DNA of 20,838 bases from Gammaproteobacteria bacterium RBG_16_37_9 (GTDB lineage Bacteria > Pseudomonadota > Gammaproteobacteria > UBA9339): NCBI GenBank assembly GCA_001801345.1, contig MGXJ01000005.1, positions 1,053-21,890 of the forward strand. The letters run 5' to 3'. Below, one piece after another: positions 1-7,761 of the stretch. The translations under genes were made by a program, and so were the position numbers. The stretch's first letter is position 1. Every line of letters begins with the position of its first letter. The notes under the pieces were generated by a model. It saw only the letters and a program-made list of their open reading frames with translations. It was not told the origin of the DNA and ran no database searches.

Positions 1-1013
1 TCTTAGTAATCGCACCACCTTGGGTTGGTGATATGGTAATGACACAAGCATTACTGAGGTTATTAAAAAAACAAAACCCCGATTGTTCTATTGATGTTTT
101 TGCCATCCCCATGTTACATCCGCTTTTGCAGCACATGCCGGAAGTCGATAATTGTTTGATTTCGCCATTTAAACATGGCGAATTAAAATTATTTGAACGA
201 TTTAAAGTAGGAAAAAGTCTGCGTAATAGTGGCTATATTCATGCTTATCTCATACCTAATTCTTTTAAGTCAGCGCTCATCCCATTTTTTGCAAAAATTC
301 CTGTAAGAACCGGTTGGCGTGGGGAGCAGCGATATTTTTTAGTAAACGATATGCGGATTTTATGTAAAGAAAAATTGCCATTAATGGTAGAGCGTCTTGT
401 TGCTTTAGGGTATGGAGCAAATGAGGCATTATCAAAACCTATGTTATTGCCACAACTGCAAGTATCGGCAGAACAGTTAAATTTAGTTTTGGATAAGTTT
501 AAAATATCTTTACTTAAAAAACCTATTTTAGTGCTTTGTCCTGGAGCAGAATACGGACCAGCCAAACGTTGGCCGCCAACTTATTTTGCCGAAGTTGCCA
601 ATGCAAAAAAAAATGAGGGTTGGGAAATTTGGATTTTGGGAGGGCCAAAAGATCAGGCGGCTGCACGAGAAATTCAAGAGCAATGTCATAATACTTGTAT
701 TGATTTGACTGGAAAAACCGATATGGGAGAAGTGGTAGATCTTTTATCTTTAGCAACTGCAGTGGTAGCGAATGATTCAGGTTTGATGCATGTTGCAGCT
801 GCTTTGCATAAACCGCTAATTGCAATTTATGGCTCTTCATCATCAGCTTATACTCCGCCACTTTCAAATAGCCCGCTTAGAATACTTTCGCTGAATTTGT
901 CATGCAGCCCGTGTTTTGAGCGAGAATGTCCGCTTGAGCATACTAAATGTTTGAATGATTTGAAGCCTGATTTGGTATTAAAATCTATAGCAGCGATTGT
1001 GCCGTTGTCCTGA
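1..1013 (+). CDS. waaF: ADP-heptose:LPS heptosyltransferase II, 5'-truncated by window edge
   Basis: Transfers the second L-glycero-D-manno-heptose onto the LPS inner core at the cytoplasmic face of the inner membrane (glycosyltransferase family 9). The reading frame is open to the window edge: codons from base 3 read LVIAPPWVGDMVMTQALL, the typical WaaF N-terminus, so the ATG at 33 is internal and the true start lies a few codons upstream of the window. The C-terminal half carries the family signatures CPGAEYGPAKRWPP, with the nucleotide-sugar site, and DLTGKTDMGEVVDLLSLA followed by VANDSGLMHVAAAL and IAIYGSSSSAYTPP. Stop is TGA at 1011-1013. It converges with rsmI; the gap holds a palindromic repeat. 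Family is secure; heptosyltransferase II rather than I rests on the APPWVGDMVM start and the TPPLS region. Confidence 0.93.
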   Translation, partial: LVIAPPWVGDMVMTQALLRLLKKQNPDCSIDVFAIPMLHPLLQHMPEVDNCLISPFKHGELKLFERFKVGKSLRNSGYIHAYLIPNSFKSALIPFFAKIPVRTGWRGEQRYFLVNDMRILCKEKLPLMVERLVALGYGANEALSKPMLLPQLQVSAEQLNLVLDKFKISLLKKPILVLCPGAEYGPAKRWPPTYFAEVANAKKNEGWEIWILGGPKDQAAAREIQEQCHNTCIDLTGKTDMGEVVDLLSLATAVVANDSGLMHVAAALHKPLIAIYGSSSSAYTPPLSNSPLRILSLNLSCSPCFERECPLEHTKCLNDLKPDLVLKSIAAIVPLS

Positions 1014-1067
1014 GTGAAGCGCGCTATTGTTTTGGAAAAAACTGACCATATGGAGTGCAATGGCAAT

Positions 1068-1126
1068 GGTAGCCGCAAGCTTTAGCTTGCGTTATATAGA
1101 AGCGCAGACTAAAGTCTGCGGCTACC
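1068..1126. repeat. GGTAGC/GCTACC nested palindromic repeat, copy 1
   Basis: Outer arms ggtagc (1068-1073) and gctacc (1121-1126) enclose two perfect hairpins: cgcaagct-tt-agcttgcg (1074-1091) and cgcagact-aa-agtctgcg (1103-1120). The two halves are also imperfect inverted copies of each other, so the element can fold either as one long stem or as a three-way cruciform. It lies between the convergent genes waaF and rsmI and could act as a bidirectional transcript end, although neither side has a T-run. A second copy lies at 6683-6753 with different inner stem bases that still pair. Confidence 0.85.
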
Positions 1127-1185
1127 GCTTTGCTCGCGCTTACCAGCTTTATAATTGAATGTTTTTTTAGGATAGTAGAGTAGCG

Positions 1186-2040
1186 TTATGAAGATTTATC
1201 GCTGCACCCAGGCCCAGGACAAAATATTTTATACAACTGATTTTTATTAACCCCGGTTATTTCTGACGTTAAAGCAACGGCTTGTTTATGCGACATATTT
1301 TTTGATAACAGTTCTAAAATACGTAATACTTCAGGATTAATTATTGCCTCTTTACTCGTGCCTTTGACTAAAATTACAAATTCTCCTTTTTGGCGCTCAG
1401 GTTTTTCTATCAACCAATTTTGCACTTCAAAAATGGTATTGCCATAAATAGTTTCAAAAGTTTTAGTCAATTCTTTGGCGATAACAATGTAACGATCATG
1501 TCCAAAAACAGTAAGCATATTGTTTATGGTCATAAGTAATCGATGTGGTGACTCATAGAAAATTATAGTTTCAGTTTTATCCATTAATTCTTGCAAGCGC
1601 TGGAGTTGTTGTTTTGATTTTGCAGGTAAAAATCCTTCAAATATAAATTTATTGGTTGCTAAACCGCAAGTGCTTAAAGCGGCAATAGCAGCGCATGCGC
1701 CAGGAATAGGGATAACTTGTAAACCATTTTCTTGAATGGTTTTAACTAAGTGATAACCAGGATCGCTGATTAAGGGAGTGCCGGCATCAGTGATTAGAGC
1801 GATGTTTTTACCCTGCTGCAGCTGTTGCAAAATAAACTGACTGCGTTTGGTTTCATTATAGTTATGCAGGGAAATTGCAGGAGTTTTGATATTATAATGT
1901 TTGAGTAATTTACTGCTGTGTCTTGTGTCTTCAGCTGCGATTAAATCCACGTCTTTTAGAGTTTCAAGTGCGCGCAGAGTAATATCGCTTAAATTGCCGA
2001 TAGGTGTGGCAACAATGAATAAGGTTCCAACGTTTGACAT
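1186..2040 (-). CDS. rsmI: 16S rRNA 2'-O-ribose C1402 methyltransferase RsmI
   Basis: SAM-dependent methyltransferase of the tetrapyrrole-methylase-like fold that 2'-O-methylates C1402 in the 16S rRNA decoding centre. The 284-residue product begins GTLFIVATPIGNLSDITLRA and contains LIAAEDTRHSSKLL, ALITDAGTPLISDPG (the SAM-binding glycine/aspartate region), PGACAAIAALSTCGL and FYESPHRL, all diagnostic of RsmI. Length matches the usual 280-290. After LYKIF the last eleven residues (CPGPGCSDKSS) do not look conserved, so the C-terminal tail may have been remodelled. No strong ribosome binding site precedes the ATG at 2040; an AGAGAG about 12 bases upstream is the best candidate. It is divergent from murD across a repeat-rich gap of about 400 bases. 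Confidence 0.95.
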   Translation of the reverse strand: MSNVGTLFIVATPIGNLSDITLRALETLKDVDLIAAEDTRHSSKLLKHYNIKTPAISLHNYNETKRSQFILQQLQQGKNIALITDAGTPLISDPGYHLVKTIQENGLQVIPIPGACAAIAALSTCGLATNKFIFEGFLPAKSKQQLQRLQELMDKTETIIFYESPHRLLMTINNMLTVFGHDRYIVIAKELTKTFETIYGNTIFEVQNWLIEKPERQKGEFVILVKGTSKEAIINPEVLRILELLSKNMSHKQAVALTSEITGVNKNQLYKIFCPGPGCSDKSS

Positions 2041-2061
2041 AGGTCTGTAAATTCTCTCTTA

Positions 2062-2169
2062 TGTCATCCCCGTAGGGAAACGGGGATCCAGCCGCATGGA
2101 TGCGAATGTTCCGAACTGAACATATTACGTCCATGTAACTGGATCCCAGCAGTCCCTGCTGGGATGACA
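2062..2169. repeat. 108-bp cloverleaf-like palindromic element
   Basis: Terminal arms tgtcat (2062-2067) and atgaca (2164-2169) enclose three structures: a left hairpin tccccgt/acgggga (2067-2086), a right hairpin tcccagcag/ctgctggga (2144-2164), and a central arm ggatccag/ctggatcc (2084-2091 with 2139-2146) containing catgga/tccatg (2095-2100 with 2130-2135) and atgttc/gaacat (2106-2111 with 2118-2123). The result is a cruciform with cloverleaf topology. It starts 21 bases upstream of the rsmI start codon, so it would lie in or near the rsmI 5' leader. The TGTCATCC/GGATGACA ends are shared with the shorter hairpins at 2318, 5019 and 15675. Confidence 0.85.
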
Positions 2170-2226
2170 AACAAAATTAGATCGCAACACCCCTCCTTTA
2201 TGAATTCTAACCCCTGGGGTGTTTTA

Positions 2227-2253
2227 TTGCATCTTTAATTATTAGTGTATGAT
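2227..2253 (+). promoter_or_regulatory. Possible weak promoter for murD
   Basis: TTGCAT (2227-2232) and TATGAT (2248-2253) are separated by 15 bases, shorter than the preferred 17. It lies about 190 bases upstream of murD and points rightward. The overlap with the T-run of the 2186-2223 hairpin makes the call doubtful. Confidence 0.25.
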
Positions 2254-2317
2254 GGGTTTTTATCAAATCCTCTTTAACTTAGGAGAAAATCGAGGTATTT
2301 TAGGGAATAAAAAAGCT

Positions 2318-2394
2318 TGTCATCCTCGTGTCAAGCACGAGGATGACAATTTAGTTGCACGAGGATGACAAGCAATATGAGCACGAGGATGACA
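2318..2394. repeat. TGTCATCC hairpin repeat with two trailing half copies
   Basis: A perfect 13-bp stem, tgtcatcctcgtg (2318-2330) with cacgaggatgaca (2336-2348), has the loop tcaag. It is followed by two single-arm copies, gcacgaggatgaca at 2357-2370 and again at 2381-2394, about 24 bases apart. The arms match those of the elements at 5019-5118 and 15675-15754. It lies 53 bases upstream of the murD start. Confidence 0.85.
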
Positions 2395-2446
2395 ATTTGG
2401 TTGAATGACAACAAAACCCAAATTTAAATAGTAGCAACTAACAACA

Positions 2447-3784
2447 ATGTCCAAAATTAATTCAAATTTAAAAATAATAGTCGGTCTTGGTAAGACCGGG
2501 GTTTCCTGTGTGCGTTATTTGGCAAAACAAGGATTTAATTTAGCAGTAGTTGATAGCCGTATGGATCCACCGGGGCTAGCGGAGTTGCGGCAAAATTTTC
2601 CCGATATCAAAGTGTATTTAGGTGGTTTTGATGAAGAAGTTTTATCCAAAGCAGATGAGTTAATTATCAGCCCTGGAGTTGCTTTGTCTGAGCCTGCTAT
2701 TGCAGCATGTTTAAAGCGTGGAATTGAAGTAGTAGGTGATATTGAATTATTTGCTCGTGCAACAAAAATTCCGATAGCGGCGATTACTGGTTCAAACGGC
2801 AAAAGCACAGTTACTAGTATAGTTGGTGCAATGTTAAAAGCAGCAGGAAGAAAAGTTGGTGTCGGCGGTAATTTGGGTAAACCTGCGCTTGATTTATTGG
2901 ATGAAGAGGCAGAATTTTATGTTTTAGAACTTTCTAGTTTTCAGCTTGAAACAACTAACTCATTACAACCAGCAGCAGCTGTAGTTTTAAATATCTCTCC
3001 AGATCATATGGATCGTTATCGAGATTTAACTGAATATTTAGCCGCAAAACAAAGAATTTATTTTGGTTGTCGCGCGGCTATAATTAATCGTGATGATCCT
3101 TTAAGTTATGCTAATGTTGTATTACCGCAAAAAGTAATTAGTTTTGGTATTGATAAACCCAGTGTAGGAAATTTCGGTATCAGTAATGGCTATTTAATGT
3201 ATGGTGACAAAAAATTATTATTCATGGATGATCTAAAAATAAAAGGCCGTCATAATGCTGCTAACGCTTTAGCTGCTCTGGCTTTAGGAACAGCAATTAA
3301 TTTGCCGTTTTCAGCAATGTTACAAGCATTGCTTGATTTTCCAGGGCTGCCGCATCGTTGTCAGTGGGTGGCTAAAGTTGGTGATGTTGACTGGTATAAT
3401 GATTCAAAAGGCACTAATGTTGGTGCGACTAAATCAGCATTAGAAGGTTTGGGGGCCCAGCGAGAGAGCAAGATTATTCTAATTGCTGGCGGTATCGCCA
3501 AAGATAAAGATTTTTCTTTGTTACATGATCCAGTAGCAAAATATGTAAGAGCAGTAGTTTTAATTGGTAAAGATGCAGAATTAATTGAGCGTGCTTTAAC
3601 TGGAGCCAGCAAAATTTTACATGCTTCTTCAATGGCAGATGCTGTAGCGATATCTAATCAAGAAGCGTTGCCCAAAGATGCAGTGCTACTTTCTCCAGCA
3701 TGCACTAGCTTTGATATGTTTAATAATTTTGAGCATAGGGGCGAGGTTTTTACCGTAGAAGTAAAAAAACTTAGGACCCTATAA
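2447..3784 (+). CDS. murD: UDP-N-acetylmuramoyl-L-alanine--D-glutamate ligase MurD
   Basis: Cytoplasmic Mur ligase that adds D-glutamate to UDP-MurNAc-L-Ala in peptidoglycan precursor synthesis. The 445-residue protein (E. coli 438) has an N-terminal Rossmann domain (IIVGLGKTGVSCVRYL), a central ATPase domain with P-loop GSNGKST at residues 115-121 and NISPDHMDRY, and the C-terminal ligase domain with FPGLPHRCQWV and YNDSKGTN. First gene of the reduced dcw run here; mraY, which usually precedes it, is not visible upstream. No clear Shine-Dalgarno precedes the ATG at 2447. Its end contains the AGGA (3773-3776) that serves ftsW, two bases downstream, indicating tight coupling. Confidence 0.97.
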   Translation: MSKINSNLKIIVGLGKTGVSCVRYLAKQGFNLAVVDSRMDPPGLAELRQNFPDIKVYLGGFDEEVLSKADELIISPGVALSEPAIAACLKRGIEVVGDIELFARATKIPIAAITGSNGKSTVTSIVGAMLKAAGRKVGVGGNLGKPALDLLDEEAEFYVLELSSFQLETTNSLQPAAAVVLNISPDHMDRYRDLTEYLAAKQRIYFGCRAAIINRDDPLSYANVVLPQKVISFGIDKPSVGNFGISNGYLMYGDKKLLFMDDLKIKGRHNAANALAALALGTAINLPFSAMLQALLDFPGLPHRCQWVAKVGDVDWYNDSKGTNVGATKSALEGLGAQRESKIILIAGGIAKDKDFSLLHDPVAKYVRAVVLIGKDAELIERALTGASKILHASSMADAVAISNQEALPKDAVLLSPACTSFDMFNNFEHRGEVFTVEVKKLRTL

Positions 3785-3786
3785 CG

Positions 3787-4983
3787 ATGAATATTTTTTC
3801 AAAAGACAAGTATGCAGTTTATTATTATGATCATTGGCTAATTTTGGCTGTTTTTGCCTTGCTTGCGATTGGTTTTTTATTATTAGCATCGGCTTCTATG
3901 GGAGTATCCGATAAAATTTATCATAATCCCTTTCATTTTTTATCTCACCAAGCTGCTTACCTTTTTGTAGGAATGGTAGCAGTTTTTTTTATAAAACAAG
4001 TGCCTTTAAATTTTTGGGAAAGAGTTAGCGGATATTTATTATTAGCTAGTATGTTTTTATTAATGTTGGTGCTAGTTCCCGGAATTGGGCGTCAAGTAAA
4101 TGGCAGTATGCGTTGGTTAAGATTGGGTATTTTTTCTTTGCAGGTATCTGAGTTTGCTAAATTTGCCATAGTGATCTATAGCTCCAGTTACTTATTGCGG
4201 CGTCAAGATGAAGTGCGAGCAAACATTAAAGGATTTATTAAGCCACTAATATTACTTGGGATTATTTCTGGATTGCTGCTGCTTGAGCCAGACTTTGGTG
4301 CGATCGTAGTTATGATTTTAACAATGCTAGGGATGATGTATTTGGCTGGAGCTCGGTTGTGGCAATTTATTATTTTATTATTGTTAGTTGGTGGTGTTTT
4401 GGTAATGTTGGCCATTGTTTCACCATATAGATTAATGCGTTTAACCTCATTTTTAAATCCTTGGGCAAAGCCATTTGATAGCGGCTATCAGCTGGTGCAA
4501 TCGCTGATCGCTTTTGGGCGCGGTGGTATTTTTGGGGTTGGTTTAGGCAACAGCATTCAAAAGTTATTTTACTTGCCAGAAGCTCATACTGATTTTTTAT
4601 TTGCAGTTCTTGCCGAAGAGTTTGGAATTTTTGGACAAGTGGTTATACTGGGTTTGTTTTCATTTTTAGTTGCACGAATTTTTTATTTAGGGCGAATGGC
4701 CGCTAAAATTAAAAACTGGTTTGCGAGTTATTTGGCTTATGGTTTGGGATTGTTGATTGGTTTGCAAGTTATTATTAATGTTGGGGTAAATATAGGATTA
4801 TTACCCACCAAGGGGCTAACTTTGCCTTTTATGAGTTATGGTGGAAGTAGCATGTTGTTTAATTGTGTCATTGTTGCTGTTTTACTGAGGATTTACCACG
4901 AAGTTACGTTAGAATCATCTTCGGCACCAAGGACTTACTTTTTAACCACAAAAGTGAAGAATAAGCAGAGAGCAGTGTCTTGA
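3787..4983 (+). CDS. ftsW: Septal peptidoglycan glycosyltransferase FtsW (SEDS family)
   Basis: Polytopic inner-membrane SEDS protein that polymerises lipid II at the septum together with its PBP partner. The 398-residue protein has about ten hydrophobic segments and family motifs GRQVNGSMRWLRLG, LQVSEFAKFA, LLEPDFGAIVVM (with the functionally important aspartate), SPYRLMRLTSFLNPW, GYQLVQSLIAFGRGG, EAHTDFLFAVLAEEFG and LPTKGLTLPFMSYGGSS. Division FtsW is preferred over RodA because of its place directly after murD. The start at 3787 has AGGA ten bases upstream. The downstream neighbour should be murG, but a palindromic repeat fills the gap before murC. Confidence 0.95.
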   Translation: MNIFSKDKYAVYYYDHWLILAVFALLAIGFLLLASASMGVSDKIYHNPFHFLSHQAAYLFVGMVAVFFIKQVPLNFWERVSGYLLLASMFLLMLVLVPGIGRQVNGSMRWLRLGIFSLQVSEFAKFAIVIYSSSYLLRRQDEVRANIKGFIKPLILLGIISGLLLLEPDFGAIVVMILTMLGMMYLAGARLWQFIILLLLVGGVLVMLAIVSPYRLMRLTSFLNPWAKPFDSGYQLVQSLIAFGRGGIFGVGLGNSIQKLFYLPEAHTDFLFAVLAEEFGIFGQVVILGLFSFLVARIFYLGRMAAKIKNWFASYLAYGLGLLIGLQVIINVGVNIGLLPTKGLTLPFMSYGGSSMLFNCVIVAVLLRIYHEVTLESSSAPRTYFLTTKVKNKQRAVS

Positions 4984-5018
4984 GCGAGCGTCGTCACCAT
5001 CCTGGTCTGCCTTCTTAC

Positions 5019-5118
5019 TGTCATCCTCGGATAAGCGAAGCGCCGATCCGAGGATCTAGCGTTGTAGAGATCCTCGTGTCAAGCACGAGGATGACAATTA
5101 AAGTGCCCGAGGATGACA
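5019..5118. repeat. TGTCATCC palindromic repeat cluster between ftsW and murC
   Basis: Two hairpins in a row: atcctcggat with atccgaggat (5023-5032 and 5046-5055, loop 13), and atcctcgtg with cacgaggat (5070-5078 and 5084-5092, loop tcaag). The outer tgtcat/atgaca arms enclose both, and a half copy, gcccgaggatgaca, follows at 5105-5118. It occupies the position where murG is normally found and lies in the putative murC leader. Confidence 0.85.
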
Positions 5119-5208
5119 ACGATACAGGCCAGAGGATTCTCAAAAGGAAGATACATTCGGGACGAAGTTTCGCTTAAATTATTTTTTTTATATGTTAGGA
5201 TTGCGCTT

Positions 5209-6627
5209 ATGACAAAAACCCCTTTGATGCGTCGCATTAAAACAATCCATTTTGTTGGTATAGGTGGTTCCGGTATGAACGGGATTGCCGAGGTTTTATT
5301 AAATCAGGGATATAATATTACCGGCTCTGATCAAAGTGTTAATTCTGCAACTAAACGCTTAATTTCACTTGGAGCAAAAGTATATCAAGGGCATGATGCG
5401 ACCAATATTATTGGCGCAGATGTAGTAGTGACTTCTAGTGCGATTGATTCTACCAACCCCGAAGTTCAAGCTGCCAGTGCAGCACATATACCAGTTTTAC
5501 CGCGCGCTCAAATGCTTGCTGAATTAATGCGGTTTAATTATGGAATTGCGATTGCAGGCACTCATGGAAAAACTACGACAACAAGTTTGGTCGCAAGTAT
5601 TCTTGCCGAGGCCAAGCTTGATCCAACATTTGTTATTGGGGGAATTTTAAATAGCGCAAGTAGTAGTGCTCGTTTAGGAGCTGGACAACATTTTGTTGTT
5701 GAAGCAGATGAAAGTGATGCTTCGTTTTTATATTTTAACCCGATGGTTAGTGTGGTTACAAATATTGATGCTGATCATATGCAAACATATGGGAATGATT
5801 TTGACAGACTCAAGCAAGCTTTTTTAGATTTTTTACACCGATTGCCTTTTTATGGTTTGGCAGTAGTTTGTTTAGACGATCCAGTAGTAAGAGAAATTTT
5901 ACCCCGTATTTCTCGTCCAGTAATCACTTATGGTTTTAGTGATGATGCTGATGTAAGAGCGTATGATTTTATACAACAAGGATTTAGTTGTGATTTTAAA
6001 ATTTGTTGGAAGCAAAAAAATATAGAAATGAACATTAATCTAAATTTGCCAGGGCGCCATAATGTTCTAAATTCACTAGCCGCAATTGCCGTAGCTACAG
6101 AATGTTGCAATGTTGATGCCGCCACTATAAATTCTGCTTTAGCACAGTTTGGTGGTGTGGGCAGGAGAATGCAGCGTTATGGTGAAATAGTTATGCCGCA
6201 GGGTAAAGTATTTTTAGTTGATGATTATGGGCATCATCCACAAGAAATCCAGGTAACTTTACAAGCACTGCGTGCAGCATGGCCGGAGCGTCGTTTAGTT
6301 CTTGCTTTTCAACCTCATCGCTATACTAGGACACGGGATCTATTTGAAGATTTCACCTCTGTTTTGTCTGAAGTTGATGTATTGTTATTAATGGAAGTCT
6401 ATGCGGCTTGCGAAGCTCCAATTGTGGGAGTAGATAGCCGCGCGCTTATACGCAATATCAGATTGCGAGGAAAAATCGAACCAATTTTTGTAAATGACAA
6501 CGATGATCTTTTTAATTTGTTACCAAATATTTTACGTGAAGGTGATGTTTTATTAATACAAGGAGCAGGTAATATAGGGGCGATGGCGCCTCGATTAAAG
6601 CAAGAGTGCATACCCTTCGTAAAATGA
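5209..6627 (+). CDS. murC: UDP-N-acetylmuramate--L-alanine ligase MurC
   Basis: Adds L-alanine to UDP-MurNAc, the first peptide step of peptidoglycan synthesis in the cytoplasm. The 472-residue protein starts [20 protein letters not shown]. The ATG at 5209 is chosen because AGGA lies at 5197-5200, eight bases upstream, and because homology begins at [16 protein letters not shown]; the frame stays open back to 5113 but those 32 codons come partly from the upstream repeat. P-loop GTHGKTT is at residues 117-123; [35 protein letters not shown] and [10 protein letters not shown] (C-terminal domain) follow. Length agrees with the family (E. coli 491). A probable new promoter lies between it and murB, 151 bases downstream. 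Confidence 0.96.
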   Translation: MTKTPLMRRIKTIHFVGIGGSGMNGIAEVLLNQGYNITGSDQSVNSATKRLISLGAKVYQGHDATNIIGADVVVTSSAIDSTNPEVQAASAAHIPVLPRAQMLAELMRFNYGIAIAGTHGKTTTTSLVASILAEAKLDPTFVIGGILNSASSSARLGAGQHFVVEADESDASFLYFNPMVSVVTNIDADHMQTYGNDFDRLKQAFLDFLHRLPFYGLAVVCLDDPVVREILPRISRPVITYGFSDDADVRAYDFIQQGFSCDFKICWKQKNIEMNINLNLPGRHNVLNSLAAIAVATECCNVDAATINSALAQFGGVGRRMQRYGEIVMPQGKVFLVDDYGHHPQEIQVTLQALRAAWPERRLVLAFQPHRYTRTRDLFEDFTSVLSEVDVLLLMEVYAACEAPIVGVDSRALIRNIRLRGKIEPIFVNDNDDLFNLLPNILREGDVLLIQGAGNIGAMAPRLKQECIPFVK

Positions 6628-6645
6628 ATTTATACCAACATCAAA

Positions 6646-6675
6646 TTGAAGTTGAAATTTAAAAATCGTTATAAT
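6646..6675 (+). promoter_or_regulatory. Predicted sigma-70-type promoter for murB-ftsQ
   Basis: TTGAAG (6646-6651), an 18-base spacer and a perfect TATAAT (6670-6675). Transcription would begin near 6682, so the palindromic repeat at 6683-6753 would form the first part of the murB transcript. Consensus reading only. Confidence 0.45.
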
Positions 6676-6682
6676 TGGATCC

Positions 6683-6753
6683 GGTAGCCGCAGGCTTCAG
6701 CCTGCGTTGGTGTGGAGCCAGTCTAAATACGCAAGCTAAAGCTCGCGGCTGCC
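6683..6753. repeat. GGTAGC/GCTGCC nested palindromic repeat, copy 2
   Basis: Outer arms ggtagc (6683-6688) and gctgcc (6748-6753) pair with one G-T. They enclose cgcaggct-tc-agcctgcg (6689-6706, perfect) and cgcaagct-aa-agctcgcg (6730-6747, one mismatch). The central linker is longer than in copy 1 (23 versus 11 bases). Inner stem bases differ between copies yet remain paired. Confidence 0.85.
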
Positions 6754-6778
6754 ATATTTTTACCAAATTGGTATATTG

Positions 6779-7678
6779 ATGAACAAAGATCTCTCTAAAT
6801 TAAAAAATAAATTACAGCGCAACCATCCGTTAGCAGAATATACATCTTGGAAAATTGGCGGACCAGCAGAGTATTTTTACAGGCCGATGGATTTAGAAGA
6901 TTTAGTGCAAATAATGCGGGTTTGGCAGGAAGAGCCAATTATGGTTCTTGGAGCTGCTAGTAACGTTTTGATTCGCGATGCTGGTATTAAAGGGCTAGTG
7001 ATTTATTTGCGTAATAGTCTAACAAAGTTTGATGAACTTGATGATTCTAATATTCGTGTTGAAGCTGGTGTTGAACTTATGCATTTGGTAGAAAAATGCG
7101 TCAGTTTAGGTATGTTTGATGCTGCTTTTATGTCTGGTATTCCAGGCACGGTTGGTGGTGCACTAAAAATGAACGCTGGTGCTTATGGAGAACGCATTTG
7201 GAATCATATTGTAGCAGTAGAAACTATTAACCGCTCAGGCGAAATCAAATTAAAACAAGCTAAAGATTTTGCAGTTGGTTATCGCCAAGTTGATAGCTTA
7301 GCCAAAGATGAATGGTTTGTAGCTGCGCAATTTAATTTTACTCGAGGTGAAGTGCAAGCAGCTAAGCAACAGGTGCAAACTTATTTGCAAAAGAGGAGTA
7401 AATCTCAGCCTTTAGATTTTCCAAGCTGTGGTTCAGTATTTCGGAATCCAGAAGGAGATTATGCGGCTAGATTGATTGAAGCATGTGGACTTAAAGGTAA
7501 ACAGATAGGCGGAGCTAGAGTTTCTGAAAAGCATGCCAATTTTATTATTAATTGTGGTAATGCTATCGCGGTTGATGTTGAAACTCTAATGCAAGAAATA
7601 ATTACCAAGGTTGAGAGCTCTAGCAGTGTTAAATTAATTCCTGAAGTCCACATATTAGGCGATATACTCCTCGCATAA
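6779..7678 (+). CDS. murB: UDP-N-acetylenolpyruvoylglucosamine reductase MurB (short type)
   Basis: FAD/NADPH enzyme that reduces UDP-GlcNAc-enolpyruvate to UDP-MurNAc. The 299-residue protein has the FAD domain motifs TSWKIGGPAEYF, VLGAASNVLIRD (57-68), and MSGIPGTVGGALKMNAGAYG (118-137), followed by GYRQ (Arg169), FPSCGSVFRNP with the proton-donor serine at 219, RLIEACGLKG, ARVSEKHANFIIN and PEVHILG (Glu289). The sequence resembles the shorter Bacillus-like MurB class more than the 342-residue E. coli enzyme. ATG at 6779 is preferred over TTG at 6776, but neither has a clear ribosome binding site. The stop codon lies in the loop of a 13-bp inverted repeat. ddl, often next to murB, is absent. 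Confidence 0.95.
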   Translation: MNKDLSKLKNKLQRNHPLAEYTSWKIGGPAEYFYRPMDLEDLVQIMRVWQEEPIMVLGAASNVLIRDAGIKGLVIYLRNSLTKFDELDDSNIRVEAGVELMHLVEKCVSLGMFDAAFMSGIPGTVGGALKMNAGAYGERIWNHIVAVETINRSGEIKLKQAKDFAVGYRQVDSLAKDEWFVAAQFNFTRGEVQAAKQQVQTYLQKRSKSQPLDFPSCGSVFRNPEGDYAARLIEACGLKGKQIGGARVSEKHANFIINCGNAIAVDVETLMQEIITKVESSSSVKLIPEVHILGDILLA

Positions 7679-7699
7679 ATTCATTCTGCGAGGAGTATA
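7663..7699. repeat. Perfect 13-bp inverted repeat around the murB stop codon
   Basis: Arms tatactcctcgca (7663-7675) and tgcgaggagtata (7687-7699) flank an 11-base loop that begins with the murB TAA. There is no T-run after it, so it is not a typical intrinsic terminator. The right arm holds a strong ribosome-binding sequence (GAGGAG) followed by GTG at 7700, which opens an eight-codon frame ending at 7723. In RNA the ribosome site would be hidden in the stem. Confidence 0.8.
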
Positions 7700-7761
7700 G
7701 TGCCACTAATGACTAACTCTTAAATACAACTATCGTTTAGCATAACTAGAGCAAAGCAAAG

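Larger units (their letters stand above)
2041..2446. other. Gene-free divergent region between rsmI and murD
   Basis: Contains the 108-bp cloverleaf element (2062-2169), a hairpin of aacacccc with ggggtgtt followed by TTTTATT (2186-2227), a possible weak murD promoter (2227-2253), and a TGTCATCC hairpin plus two half copies (2318-2394). No RNA gene is recognised. A 39-codon frame at 2249-2368 runs into the repeat and has no support. The region must hold start signals for both rsmI (leftward) and murD (rightward). Confidence 0.7.

Noticed and set aside
1964..2170. Minus-strand frame overlapping the rsmI start
   Set aside because: Different frame from rsmI and composed mainly of the cloverleaf repeat; a shadow.
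2186..2223. Hairpin aacacccc/ggggtgtt followed by TTTT, terminator-like on the plus strand
   Set aside because: No plus-strand gene ends before it (rsmI is on the minus strand) and the loop is 22 bases. It may be structural but I cannot assign a role.
2249..2368. 39-codon frame (MMGFYQILFNLGENRG...) upstream of murD
   Set aside because: Its second half is translated repeat sequence and there is no ribosome site; I do not recognise the first half. Most likely chance.
4980..5177. 65-codon frame between ftsW and murC, beginning at a TTG overlapping the ftsW stop
   Set aside because: Its sequence comes from the palindromic repeat and has no resemblance to MurG (no GGTGGH motif). Position alone suggested murG, but nothing in the translation supports it.
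5113..5208. 32-codon N-terminal extension of murC
   Set aside because: Lies partly in the repeat and has no homology to MurC; AGGA eight bases before the ATG at 5209 decides the start.
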